Shown here: piece after piece, positions 7,241 through 15,541 of the stretch
Layout: the number at the start of each line of letters is the position of its first letter
How positions within the stretch are numbered: position 1 is the first letter of the stretch
Translations under genes and position numbers: made by a program
The notes under the pieces: model-generated
The model's input: the letters and a program-made list of their open reading frames with translations, nothing else
Databases searched by the model: none
Told to the model about the DNA's origin: nothing
NCBI GenBank assembly: GCA_021629085.1
Contig: JAJXRJ010000029.1
Coordinates: 1-27,740 of the forward strand
DNA from: Oscillospiraceae bacterium
GTDB taxonomy: Bacteria; Bacillota; Clostridia; UMGS1810
Length of the DNA: 27,740 bases
Direction: 5' to 3'

Positions 7241-7981
7241 TTACAGGAATTCCGCCAACGCTTCTGAGGCGTATTCCATTTTGTAATCCTTGGGCACCAT
7301 CTTTCTCTCCCGCATCTCATAACGCCAGTCAGCGAGCGTCTGTATCGCAATCTCATCGTGAAACACGCCCACCATAGCTGTTCCTTCCCGCTTTAAATCA
7401 AGAATCATATTCATTACCCACTCTTTACTATGCGCATCCAGGGACGCTGTGGGTTCGTCCAGCAAGAGCAGGCGGGGTTTGGTAATAAGCGCGTTGGCAA
7501 TGTTGAGCCGCTGCTTTTCTCCGCCGCTGAAGGTAGAGGGGTACATATCCCAAAGATTAGGCGATATTCCCACCTTTTCAAGATATTCGGCAGCACGTTC
7601 CCGGGCGGTTTTGGCCTCTGCTCCGCGGCCGGTTTGCGTATTCGTTAAAATATCGATCGCGGAAACACGCGGGATTACGCTGAAAAACTGAGAAACATAG
7701 CCAATCTCTGTTTCACGCAGACGAATAATCTCCCAAGGCTCAGCAGTTGCTAAATCGATTGTGCCCCCGTCTGCACAGGTGTAATATGCATGTCCGCCCG
7801 TAGGCATATACGTCCGGTAAATGCATTTGAGCAATGAAGATTTCCCGCAGCCGCTTGGCCCGGTAATTGCCGCCAGCTCCCCTTGTTCTACAGAAAAATT
7901 TATTTTGTCAAATCCATATATTTCTGCATCTGAACGGATATGCATAATAAAATTTTTTGATAAATCACGAATTTGCAGCAT
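7241..7981 (-). CDS. phnL: C-P lyase ABC-type ATPase PhnL
   Basis: A 246-residue ABC ATPase with Walker A GPSGCGKSS, Q-loop YVSQF, signature FSGGEKQR and Walker B LLLLDEP. The N-terminal form (LQIRDLSKNFIMHI) and the linker after Walker A (YMPTGG) match PhnL, which works with PhnG, PhnH and PhnI in joining phosphonate to the ribose of ATP, and not in membrane transport. The start is ATG 7981, with GGAGGGG 9 bases upstream; two earlier in-frame ATGs (7999, 8005) lie inside or ahead of that site. It overlaps the end of the IMPase-family gene by 17 bases. In E. coli phnL precedes phnM; here the order is reversed and a foreign gene sits between them. Confidence 0.94.
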   Translation of the reverse strand: MLQIRDLSKNFIMHIRSDAEIYGFDKINFSVEQGELAAITGPSGCGKSSLLKCIYRTYMPTGGHAYYTCADGGTIDLATAEPWEIIRLRETEIGYVSQFFSVIPRVSAIDILTNTQTGRGAEAKTARERAAEYLEKVGISPNLWDMYPSTFSGGEKQRLNIANALITKPRLLLLDEPTASLDAHSKEWVMNMILDLKREGTAMVGVFHDEIAIQTLADWRYEMRERKMVPKDYKMEYASEALAEFL

Positions 7982-8765
7982 GGAAAATATCCCCTCCATT
8001 TTCATTCAGTTTCCGGCGTATCCCATCCGGGAAAAAAGGAAAACACTGCTGGTAAAGAGCCGGTGAGCGATATGCGCAGACAAAGTAATTCCCACCCGAA
8101 AGCGCGGCAGCCGACATATGGCAGCCGCGGCTTTGCAAAACGACATATGCCGCCATAAAATCCCACAGCTTTAAGTGGGAATGGAAATAGACGCCCGCCT
8201 GCTCATCCGCAATACCGCACAGCTCCAGCGAAGCACAACCCAGATAGCGTACCCCGCGGAACTGTTCCGCAAGTGCATATGGGTCCGCCCCCTGGCTGGT
8301 AAAATCCCGCATAGTTTTAAAGCCGATATGTAAAATGCCCTCCTGCATGCTTTCCTGGCAACTGGACAGATCAGGCTCAGCAGAATCCCCTTCGTATAGC
8401 TGCTCCTGCTCCACATCCAAAACAACGCCGTATACCGGCCTCCCCTCGTACAGCAGTGCAGCAGAAATGGCATAGTCCCTGCCAAATTGACAATAGTTGG
8501 TCGTCCCATCAATGGGGTCTATCACCCATTGATAGGGGGAAGCCCCCGCACGGCACATGTTTTCTTCACCGACAATGCCATGGTCGGGATACTTCTTTAA
8601 AATCTGTGTGCACAGATACTGCTGTACCCAAACATCATGGTCGGTCACAATGTCGCTGTGCCCCGTCTTTTGCTGTATAGAGAAGTTGCTTTGACGGCGC
8701 ATTTGGCGCAGCCGGCCTCCGCAGTCAAGCACCAAATTTTTTGCAAAATTACGCACGTCAGTCAT
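7965..8765 (-). CDS. Inositol-monophosphatase-family phosphatase inside the phn operon
   Basis: A 266-residue member of the IMPase/FBPase/CysQ superfamily, magnesium-dependent phosphomonoesterases. Signatures are GEE (66-68), IDPIDGTTN (D83, D86, T88) and the C-terminal LWDF with D202, all metal-binding positions. Its ATG overlaps the phnM stop as ATGA, and its own end overlaps phnL by 17 bases, so it is built into the operon and translated with it. No IMPase belongs to the E. coli C-P lyase pathway. Candidate substrates are ribose bisphosphates made after C-P cleavage, or a phosphorylated alcohol freed from a complex phosphonate; the sequence does not decide. It is unrelated in fold to PhnN (a kinase), so it is not a PhnN homologue. 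Confidence 0.88.
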   Translation of the reverse strand: MTDVRNFAKNLVLDCGGRLRQMRRQSNFSIQQKTGHSDIVTDHDVWVQQYLCTQILKKYPDHGIVGEENMCRAGASPYQWVIDPIDGTTNYCQFGRDYAISAALLYEGRPVYGVVLDVEQEQLYEGDSAEPDLSSCQESMQEGILHIGFKTMRDFTSQGADPYALAEQFRGVRYLGCASLELCGIADEQAGVYFHSHLKLWDFMAAYVVLQSRGCHMSAAALSGGNYFVCAYRSPALYQQCFPFFPDGIRRKLNENGGDIFHAANS

Positions 8766-9994
8766 AGCCGGGCACCGTCTTTCCCGGCAAAATCATTGCG
8801 GTAGTGGATTTTGGTAACTTCCTCGCCATTGATAAAGACCGAAAGTATAACCGGAACGGTGCCTTTTTTGCTGACTAAAAGCAAATCCGCATACTTTCCC
8901 GGCTCAACAGAACCCAAACGTTCGCTTAACCCAATGGCCTTGGCCGGATTGTATGTCGCCATATTTACCGCTTCGGGAAGAGAAAGCACACCCTGTTCAT
9001 ACAATTGGAACACAGCGTGCAAAATAGCAGCCGGGAAATAGTCCGATACTAAAATATCTGCACATCCATTTTGAATCGCCTCCAGAGCGGACAGGTTATT
9101 GGAATGGGAACGCCCCATCAAAACATTGGTTGCACCCACCACCACCTGCATACCGCGGCGGTGCGCCTCCTTTGCAACAGCAAGCTCTACCGGGAATTCG
9201 CATATTGTAGCGTGCAGTTTCTGCGTGACATAATCGAGCTTTTCTAAGCTGTCGTCATCGTGCGAGGCAATGGGTATTCCCGCCTGCACAGCCATATCCG
9301 CCGCCCGTGTCATCTGCTCATCGGTAAGCTTTGCACGGCTCATTTTCTGGGAAAGGATTTTTTCCTTTTCCGCATCGCTCTGCTCCGGGGATAGCACGTG
9401 GTTTTTGAACAGCTCCAAATCCCGGTACTGCCCCTGCCCGGGCGTATGGTCCATAAAGGAAAGCAGCTGCATATCGCCATTGCGGATAAAATCCAGCACC
9501 ATATCGTAGCCATTGGTATTGGTAATATCATAGCGGCAGTGGAACCGGTGACGGATAAGGTGGTCACCCTCGTGGAAGGTACGGATAAACCCCACCAGCC
9601 GTTTTAAGTTTTCCGGCGTGCGCACCAGCCCTTTTTTAAATGAAACCTGCTCATTTGGGTTTTTAATCTCAAGGATGGACAAAGAGTGGTACATGGTCGT
9701 GATTCCTTGGTTGACAAGCTGTTTTTCCTGCTCCCGCATCGCAATCTCAAAATCAATCATGCTTTGCGGCCGCGGCTGAATTACTGTTTCAATGTTGTCC
9801 GAATGAATATCAATAAACCCAGGTATGAGATACGCGCCTTCCGCGTCAATTTGCTTTGCGTTCGAAACCCTTTCTGCAAAATCAGGATTTTCGGAAATTT
9901 CCTGAATTTGAGGCCCCCGTATCCATACAGAAGCTGAATTCAGCACGCGGTCTTTTAAAACTACGGCCGCATTTTTAATCACAATATCCTGCAT
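8762..9994 (-). CDS. phnM: RPn-triphosphate diphosphohydrolase PhnM
   Basis: A 410-residue amidohydrolase-superfamily enzyme that removes pyrophosphate from ribose-1-phosphonate 5-triphosphate to give the 5-phosphate substrate of PhnJ. Seen are GFIDIHSDNIE (metal site, about 58-68), RHRFHCRYDITN, SFMDHTPGQGQ, ASHDDDS and the C-terminal GSVEPGKYADLLLV strand typical of amidohydrolases. Length fits the family. AGGAG lies 9 bases before ATG 9994. It begins 17 bases after phnK and ends in an ATGA overlap with the IMPase-family gene. The family identity is clear from the DHTPGQGQ and HDDD motifs. Confidence 0.96.
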   Translation of the reverse strand: MQDIVIKNAAVVLKDRVLNSASVWIRGPQIQEISENPDFAERVSNAKQIDAEGAYLIPGFIDIHSDNIETVIQPRPQSMIDFEIAMREQEKQLVNQGITTMYHSLSILEIKNPNEQVSFKKGLVRTPENLKRLVGFIRTFHEGDHLIRHRFHCRYDITNTNGYDMVLDFIRNGDMQLLSFMDHTPGQGQYRDLELFKNHVLSPEQSDAEKEKILSQKMSRAKLTDEQMTRAADMAVQAGIPIASHDDDSLEKLDYVTQKLHATICEFPVELAVAKEAHRRGMQVVVGATNVLMGRSHSNNLSALEAIQNGCADILVSDYFPAAILHAVFQLYEQGVLSLPEAVNMATYNPAKAIGLSERLGSVEPGKYADLLLVSKKGTVPVILSVFINGEEVTKIHYRNDFAGKDGARL

Positions 9995-10011
9995 AAATCG
10001 ATTCTCCTATT

Positions 10012-10848
10012 TTAAAGTAATGAACTGACAAGCGTCTGGGTATATTCATGGAGCGGGTCCTCCAAAATCTGGTCAGTCAAGCCCTCTTCCACTACCCTGC
10101 CGCCCAGCATAACCATGGTGCGGTCAGACATCATGCGGATAACCGCCAAATCATGGCTGACCACCATCATTGCAATTCCCAGCTCCTTTTGGATAGACCG
10201 GATCAAATCAAGCACCTTTGCCTGCACGCTTAAATCAAGCCCGGTCGTTACCTCGTCAAGCAGTAAAATGGGCGGGTTGTTGGCAATGGCCTTTGAAATC
10301 TGGACACGCTGCTGCATTCCTCCCGAAAACACCCGCGGCTGTTCCTTCAGCCGTTCGACGGGAATTTCCACATGCTGCAAAAGTTCTTTACAGCGTTCTA
10401 TCATGCCGTCAGCTTTCCGGTTGCCGGCGGCAATCAGCTTTTCGGCTACATTTGCACCGGTTGAAATTTTCATGCGCAGCCCCAGCATCGGATTTTGGTA
10501 GACCATTCCCATCAGATGGTTGCGCAGATAGCGCTTTTGCTGACTGCTTACCTCTAAAAAATTCGTCTTTCCATCTTCATGAAGAGAGAGGAACGCCTCC
10601 CCGGAAGTTGCCGGCTGGTCGAAATAAAGGGTTTTTAAAAGCGTGCTTTTCCCCGAACCGGATTCCCCCACGATGCCCAAAATTTCGCCCGGATAAAGCT
10701 GAAAATCCACATCCCGCACAGCCCAAATGGTGTGGCAGGCCGGGCACCGCCCCTTTTTTAAATCAACGTGGCTGCGGCAGTAATCGCAGCCGCTGCCAAA
10801 GCGGACGGTGATGTGCTTCCCTTCCATAACTGGTGATTTTTTATTCAT
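10012..10848 (-). CDS. phnK: C-P lyase ABC-type ATPase PhnK with an N-terminal four-cysteine insert
   Basis: A 278-residue ABC ATPase with Walker A GESGSGKST (61-69), YQNPMLGLR, signature FSGGMQQRVQ and Walker B ILLLDEVTTGLD. These match PhnK, which binds to the PhnGHIJ core near PhnJ. In E. coli the first strand leads straight into the Walker A strand. Here an extra segment carries CDYC (21-24) and CPAC (35-38), spaced like a small zinc ribbon. The start ATG 10848 overlaps the phnJ stop as ATGA, with AGGAG 8 bases upstream; the frame is open further up inside phnJ but has no better start. Zinc binding is inferred from the two CxxC pairs. Confidence 0.95.
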   Translation of the reverse strand: MNKKSPVMEGKHITVRFGSGCDYCRSHVDLKKGRCPACHTIWAVRDVDFQLYPGEILGIVGESGSGKSTLLKTLYFDQPATSGEAFLSLHEDGKTNFLEVSSQQKRYLRNHLMGMVYQNPMLGLRMKISTGANVAEKLIAAGNRKADGMIERCKELLQHVEIPVERLKEQPRVFSGGMQQRVQISKAIANNPPILLLDEVTTGLDLSVQAKVLDLIRSIQKELGIAMMVVSHDLAVIRMMSDRTMVMLGGRVVEEGLTDQILEDPLHEYTQTLVSSLL

Positions 10849-11723
10849 AAGCAACGCTCCTTTTTCGTTTGCTCCCCGGCATTTCGGCGCTTTAAGCAAT
10901 ATCCCGTATCCGAGCACTGATAAAAGCGTTCCCCGGTTTTAGGGTCGAATATCTCGTCAAAATATACGTTTTCTGCACCGCACAGCCGACATTTGCGCCC
11001 AGACATATCCTCTCTTTGGAAAGGATGGTCTTCAAACGCCAACGATTCCACCTTGCTGTACGGCGGTACGGCATATATCTTCTTTTCCCGGCCCGCGCCA
11101 AACAGGTACAGGCATTTTGCCTGATGCAGCTTGGGATTGTCGTAGCGTGGAATAGGGCTTGGATTCATCACATAACGGTTGTCCGTCAACACCGGGTGAT
11201 CCGCTCCCTTAAAGGCGGAACCGCGGGTCAAAAGCTGTTCAAATAAATTTACCCAAATACCAGTATACTCGGCATCTGCATGAAGCTGGCGGGTTACCTC
11301 CTCGTGCGCATCCACACTGCGCAGCGGTTCCGGCTGAGGGACCTGCAGCACCAGCACTTGATCCTCTCGCAGAGGCTCTTCTGGAATACGGTGCCTCGAC
11401 TGGATAATATCCGCCTGAACGGTATCTGTCGTCGTTTCCACACCCGTAGTCGCGCAAATCAACCGTTTGATGCTGACCGCATTGACGCTGTCGTCATTGC
11501 CCTGGTCAATGACCTTGAGCGTATCCTTCGGGCCAATCAGCGACATGGTAAGCTGAATCCCTCCAGTTCCCCAGCCTCTGCCAATAGGAAGCTCCCTCGA
11601 GCCGAAGGGCACCTGGTAACCGGGAATGGCAATTGCATGTAAAATAGAGCGGCGGATTTCTCGTTTTGACCCCTCGTCCAGAAAGGCAAAATTATAATCA
11701 TTTCTATCCATCTTATTTTCCAT
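10845..11723 (-). CDS. phnJ: Carbon-phosphorus lyase catalytic subunit PhnJ (radical SAM)
   Basis: A 292-residue radical-SAM enzyme that splits the C-P bond of 5-phosphoribosyl 1-phosphonate, freeing the alkane and leaving 5-phosphoribosyl 1,2-cyclic phosphate. The unusual PhnJ cysteine pattern Cx2Cx21Cx5C is intact at C245, C248, C270 and C276, giving the three iron-sulfur ligands and the radical-bearing cysteine. FGSRELPIGRGWGTGG near the N terminus is also diagnostic. Start ATG 11723 has AGGAG 8 bases upstream; a TTG at 11729 and ATG at 11711 are less well placed. It overlaps phnI by 11 bases and phnK by 4. The cluster needs strict anaerobic handling, as expected of the host. Confidence 0.98.
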   Translation of the reverse strand: MENKMDRNDYNFAFLDEGSKREIRRSILHAIAIPGYQVPFGSRELPIGRGWGTGGIQLTMSLIGPKDTLKVIDQGNDDSVNAVSIKRLICATTGVETTTDTVQADIIQSRHRIPEEPLREDQVLVLQVPQPEPLRSVDAHEEVTRQLHADAEYTGIWVNLFEQLLTRGSAFKGADHPVLTDNRYVMNPSPIPRYDNPKLHQAKCLYLFGAGREKKIYAVPPYSKVESLAFEDHPFQREDMSGRKCRLCGAENVYFDEIFDPKTGERFYQCSDTGYCLKRRNAGEQTKKERCL

Positions 11724-12792
11724 TTTCAAGGCTCCTTTTCCGGTTTCTTAATCCGTCCAGCTTGGATTGGAAGGTCACATAGTGGGGCAGCTTCAGGTGG
11801 GAAATAAAGCCGTTCATCTCCAGGCAGTCGCCGTGCAGGAGCACAAATTCCATGTCGCTTGTCGGGCTGTCAAGCTCAAGCGTCAGCGCACGGTCCAATA
11901 CAGACATGGCAATCGCCTTGGTATCATTGCGGCCAATGACACAGCCATATCCCACGCCAATCCCCTCGCTTCCCGGGCGCGTTCCCATCAACGCTTCCAC
12001 CTCGGTAACGAAAATGTCTCCCACATACCATGTTTCATCTTCATCCAGCGGATAATCAACCATAATCTCCAAACTGCCGTAACGCAGCTCGCCGATTGTC
12101 GGGTGCGACATCCCAAACCCGCGGATATCGCTGTACGCCAACCCAGAGATAAAGCCCGTGTCCGCACGGGTCAGGGTTTGCAATACCGCACTGCGGGGCG
12201 CGGGCAGGGGAAGCTTTTCCATCGTAACGTCACAGGGCTCGGAATGATCTTCCTCCACCGCTTCCAGCAGCCCCTCCTTGCGCAAAATATCCAAAACCCG
12301 TGGCGCTGTATCGGAAAGCTCGGTTATTCCGCTTTCTTTGGTTTGCTCCTCAAAATTCCTGCACCATTCTTTGAGCTTCGCTTCGTCTTCCTCTGCAAGG
12401 CTAAAATTTAAAAGCCTATGTACATAGTCGTAAGTAGGGCCAAGCATCTGCCCGCCCGGAATATCCTTAAAAGCGGAGCTAATGCGCCGCCGGATGTGCA
12501 TTTCATCGCCGCGCACCATGCAAGAGGTATAGTTTCTTGACAGTGTATTGCGGTAAGCGCGCAGTAAAAATACAGCCTCTTCTGTACTGCCTTCGCACTG
12601 CTTAAGCGCCAAAGCGGCATAATCGGGCGCATAAAATCCCGCCTCAGACATCACACGGTCAATTAAAAGCCCCATTCTATCCCTGATTACATTAATTTCT
12701 ACCGGCGCATCTCCTTTAGAACGATATTCCTTTAGTAACTCAATCGAGGCGTCAATTGCCTCCTGGCCGCCGGTAACCGCTACATATCCCAT
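11713..12792 (-). CDS. phnI: C-P lyase nucleosidase subunit PhnI
   Basis: A 359-residue subunit of the PhnGHIJ core. With PhnG, PhnH and PhnL it displaces adenine from ATP and attaches the phosphonate at C1 of the ribose. Alone, PhnI is known to act as a purine nucleosidase. The N-terminal MGYVAVTGGQEAI and the central YGSLEIMVDYPLDED are typical, and length matches the family. Start ATG 12792 lies inside the end of phnH (13-base overlap) with GGAGGGG 7 bases upstream. It overlaps phnJ by 11 bases. Nothing appears damaged. Confidence 0.97.
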   Translation of the reverse strand: MGYVAVTGGQEAIDASIELLKEYRSKGDAPVEINVIRDRMGLLIDRVMSEAGFYAPDYAALALKQCEGSTEEAVFLLRAYRNTLSRNYTSCMVRGDEMHIRRRISSAFKDIPGGQMLGPTYDYVHRLLNFSLAEEDEAKLKEWCRNFEEQTKESGITELSDTAPRVLDILRKEGLLEAVEEDHSEPCDVTMEKLPLPAPRSAVLQTLTRADTGFISGLAYSDIRGFGMSHPTIGELRYGSLEIMVDYPLDEDETWYVGDIFVTEVEALMGTRPGSEGIGVGYGCVIGRNDTKAIAMSVLDRALTLELDSPTSDMEFVLLHGDCLEMNGFISHLKLPHYVTFQSKLDGLRNRKRSLENGK

Positions 12793-13385
12793 CCGTCGTC
12801 CCCTCCAATCCTGGTTTTTCTGGGTATTCCCATCACGCCGCCCTGAGGCGTCATAAAATAGAGCTCTAACCCACAGGGGAATTCAAAATTCATCCGCTGC
12901 CTCTCTTCAACCCACATCAAAGCCTTCTGCGGCAGCGAAATCTGAATGGATCCATCTATTCCCGGCCCGGTGAGTTCTCTTTTTTCCCCGCCTTCCAAGC
13001 TGTCAACCACAATGAAAATCGCGGAGCTTTTGTGCGGCTCCGGCAGGGTTCCAGTTTTTGCCTGGGACAGGATACTCTGGCACAGCGGCAAATCAAATGT
13101 TCCCTCCGGCAGGAAAATATAATCTGCCTCTTCTACCGAAGCGGGAACGCCATAGGTCATTTGCTGCAAAATTTTCTCCAAGTCTGGCGCACCGCTGGCA
13201 AAAAATTTTTTCCAGTTATCCAGCAGGGTGAGCCCCGCCGCCACCAAAGGGGCATTTTTATCCTCTATTTTTTTTATATTTTCAGCAATGGAAAATATTT
13301 TCCCGGGACGTGCCAAAGCATTCATCAACGCCTTAAAAATCTGTTGACAATCAAACACCGGGTCGAATTGGGTTTCGGTTATCAT
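12780..13385 (-). CDS. phnH: C-P lyase subunit PhnH
   Basis: A 201-residue component of the C-P lyase core complex, in which PhnH docks on PhnI. Recognised by FDPVFDCQQIFKALMNALARPGK at the N terminus and LTGPGIDGSIQI and GGVMGIPRKTRI near the end, all characteristic of PhnH. Start ATG 13385 has GGAGG 9 bases upstream. It follows phnG by 27 bases and overlaps phnI by 13, so expression is tied together. Catalytic role within the complex is not settled in the literature I know. Confidence 0.95.
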   Translation of the reverse strand: MITETQFDPVFDCQQIFKALMNALARPGKIFSIAENIKKIEDKNAPLVAAGLTLLDNWKKFFASGAPDLEKILQQMTYGVPASVEEADYIFLPEGTFDLPLCQSILSQAKTGTLPEPHKSSAIFIVVDSLEGGEKRELTGPGIDGSIQISLPQKALMWVEERQRMNFEFPCGLELYFMTPQGGVMGIPRKTRIGGDDGWDM

Positions 13386-13412
13386 TTCAGGTTACCTCCC
13401 ATGTTTGTTTGC

Positions 13413-13850
13413 TTAGTATGACACCTCAAGCGTGTTAAACTGAACCCTTGAAGCGGCATGTTTTTTGATCTCCTGCGCCCTGCGCTCGGCAATCCTTTTT
13501 TCCTCGTGTTCAAGCGCTTTTATGATTTCCGCTTTTTCCGGCAGATCAGTTTTGCACACTGCATCTAAAACGGCAGCACAGAGCACTTTTTTTGTATCAT
13601 CGCCTGCCATAAGCGCAAATCCCTTTTTCCCTTCTACTTCAACAAGCGCTTCACAGGCCAGCATTTCTCCCAAATAAAACTGTGCTTTTGCAACCGTTTC
13701 CTGCATGCGGACCATAACCAAGGTTTTAGAGGGCTTGCGGATTATGTGAACGGGATAACGCTGCATAACCGGCTCTGCCAAGTTCTCTATGGCCTCTTTT
13801 GCACATTTCCCCAGGATTTTCGATCGTCTGCTTACCTTCAAAAAAATCAT
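13413..13850 (-). CDS. phnG: C-P lyase subunit PhnG
   Basis: A 145-residue subunit of the PhnGHIJ core. The segment RYPVHIIRKPSKTLVMVRMQET and QFYLGEMLACEALVEV match PhnG proteins, including the conserved Y-LGE element. Start ATG 13850 has AAGGGG very close upstream; a TTG three codons in would be better spaced, so the exact N terminus is uncertain by three residues. It begins 9 bases after the second phnE gene, joining the transporter half of the operon to the enzyme half. Confidence 0.92.
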   Translation of the reverse strand: MIFLKVSRRSKILGKCAKEAIENLAEPVMQRYPVHIIRKPSKTLVMVRMQETVAKAQFYLGEMLACEALVEVEGKKGFALMAGDDTKKVLCAAVLDAVCKTDLPEKAEIIKALEHEEKRIAERRAQEIKKHAASRVQFNTLEVSY

Positions 13851-13859
13851 ACCCCTTCC

Positions 13860-14744
13860 CTATTGGATTTTTCCTTTTCGTTCCTTTACTGCAGTGAAGC
13901 AAAGCTCCATAATGTATGTGAACAACAATATCATAATAATCGCAACAATGGCCTGGCCATATTCGTACCTTGTCATACAATTGGAAACCACGTATCCGAT
14001 CCCGCCGGCGCCTACCGTTCCCAAAACGGCAGAAGATCCAAAATTATTTTCAAAGCTGATAGAGGTCCAAGCAAGGATACCGGTAAACGACGAAGGCAGC
14101 ACAGCGCCAAAAAAGATTTTAATCCTTCCGGCCCCCATTGCGCGCAGGGCCTCCAATGTTTCTTCCGGGACTTCCTCAAAACATTGCGCAAAGGAGCGTG
14201 CAAAAAAAGAGGTGCTAAAAATGCAAATACCTATAATTCCGGCTGAAGGGCCAAACCCGACGCAGACCAGCACTAAAAGCACCCAAATAATAGAAGGAAT
14301 GGCTCTCAAAAAGGTTAAGCCGGCAGAAAGAATGGTAGAAACCCACTTTAATGGTGTCAAATTTTTTGCCAAAAATATGGACAGCAGCATCCCGCCAATT
14401 AAGCTGTACACAGTGGCAAGAACCGTAACACCGATGGATTCCAGAAGAGACATAAATGTAATGTCAAGTTTACTAAAATCAATTTTGGCAAGCTTGCCCA
14501 CAGCTTCCGGAATTTGCAGTATCCCTTCCCACAGCTGCCCCCAATCGAGCTTCATCATAAACATAGAAGCAATTCCGAGCGCAGATAAAATAATTAAAAA
14601 GTATTTCATTGCCCTGCTTCTCGCCGGGTCTTTGGTACGGATACGCCCTTTCCGATCCCGGAGCAGCCCGTCTTCTTCCGGCTGGATTGCCGGCGAAGGC
14701 GTAACCAGCCCTCCCTTTTTAATAGCACCTGTCATTTCTGTCAT
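13860..14744 (-). CDS. phnE: Phosphonate ABC transporter permease PhnE (second copy)
   Basis: A 294-residue inner-membrane permease with about six hydrophobic segments and the cytoplasmic EAA loop (EALRAMGAGRIKIFFGAVLP) that contacts PhnC. It begins with about 45 hydrophilic residues before the first membrane helix, longer than in its neighbour. TVGAGGIGYVV near the end is typical of PhnE. Its ATG overlaps the stop of the other permease gene (ATGA). Two consecutive PhnE proteins most likely pair as a heterodimer in one importer. Confidence 0.94.
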   Translation of the reverse strand: MTEMTGAIKKGGLVTPSPAIQPEEDGLLRDRKGRIRTKDPARSRAMKYFLIILSALGIASMFMMKLDWGQLWEGILQIPEAVGKLAKIDFSKLDITFMSLLESIGVTVLATVYSLIGGMLLSIFLAKNLTPLKWVSTILSAGLTFLRAIPSIIWVLLVLVCVGFGPSAGIIGICIFSTSFFARSFAQCFEEVPEETLEALRAMGAGRIKIFFGAVLPSSFTGILAWTSISFENNFGSSAVLGTVGAGGIGYVVSNCMTRYEYGQAIVAIIMILLFTYIMELCFTAVKERKGKIQ

Positions 14745-15541
14745 GCAAGTACCTTCTTTCTCAAATAATTTGTCAAAATATCAACCAAAATCACAATCGC
14801 CGCAATCAGCAAAATCACACCCATTGCCGAGTGATACCGGAACTGTTTGATGTACCCCATCATAATAAGCCCAATTCCGCCGCCGCCGACTGCCCCGACC
14901 AATGTAGAGGAACGGATATTCACTTCAAGGGAATAGAGCAGCCATGAAATAAAGCCTGGCAGCGATGCGGGGATAATCACCTGGGTGATAACAGAAAGGC
15001 GTCCTGCCCCCACAGATTTTAAGCCCTCCAGGCTTTCACTGCCAACCTCGTCAATCGTTTCGATAAAGGAGCGTATCAAAAAGCCGCATGTCGTGATAAA
15101 CAGCGCAAGCGCGCCGACTACGGTGCCAATTCCAAATGCCATAATCAGAAGAAACGTCCAAATCATACTGGGGATATTCCTTTGAATGGAAGCAATAAAG
15201 CGGATTATTTTTTTCAGCGTTCGAAAGGGAGCAGTTGTATTGGAACCCAAAAATGCAAGCGCCAAAGACACCACTGTGGAAAGCAGGCTTGCTGCAATTG
15301 CCATACAGACGGTTTGAAGCACACCCTCTGCAATGGTGCTCATATCGGCAATCTGCGGCGGGAGAAGGTCCTCAAAAATAAACAGCCAAAAATTTTCCAT
15401 ATTGACCAAAAATTCAAAGGGCTGAAACTTTGTTTGCAGTGTAGCGATTAAGAACAGGACGGCAACAATGAAAAACGCTGCCATGGCCGCTCTTTTTTCT
15501 TTTTTGGGAATCACCGCAATCCTTTCTTTTTTATCCCTCAT
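14741..15541 (-). CDS. phnE: Phosphonate ABC transporter permease PhnE (first copy)
   Basis: A 266-residue membrane permease. After a short basic N terminus come a first helix (about 19-34) and further segments, then the EAA-type loop ESLEGLKSVGAGRLSVITQVIIPASLPG and GAVGGGGIGLIM, matching PhnE. It overlaps phnC by 11 bases with AAGGAGGGG 6 bases before the ATG, and overlaps the second permease by 4. The two permeases are clearly diverged, so this is not a recent duplication. Confidence 0.94.
   Translation of the reverse strand: MRDKKERIAVIPKKEKRAAMAAFFIVAVLFLIATLQTKFQPFEFLVNMENFWLFIFEDLLPPQIADMSTIAEGVLQTVCMAIAASLLSTVVSLALAFLGSNTTAPFRTLKKIIRFIASIQRNIPSMIWTFLLIMAFGIGTVVGALALFITTCGFLIRSFIETIDEVGSESLEGLKSVGAGRLSVITQVIIPASLPGFISWLLYSLEVNIRSSTLVGAVGGGGIGLIMMGYIKQFRYHSAMGVILLIAAIVILVDILTNYLRKKVLA

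Noticed and set aside
7225..7356. N-terminal extension of the PHP protein into phnL
   Set aside because: The extension has no good ribosome binding site, is arginine-rich, and overlaps phnL; the PHP fold starts right at ATG 7224, which has a good site.
7965..8765. Naming the IMPase-family gene as phnN or cysQ
   Set aside because: PhnN is a P-loop kinase with a different fold, and no CysQ-specific feature or sulfur-assimilation neighbour is present.
10849..10917. N-terminal extension of PhnK into phnJ
   Set aside because: ATG 10848 has an ideal AGGAG and an ATGA overlap with phnJ; the extra 23 residues have no family match.
13789..14850. Plus-strand open frame of 353 codons across phnG/phnE
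   Set aside because: It is antisense to two recognised permease and C-P lyase genes and its product has no domain; a coding shadow.
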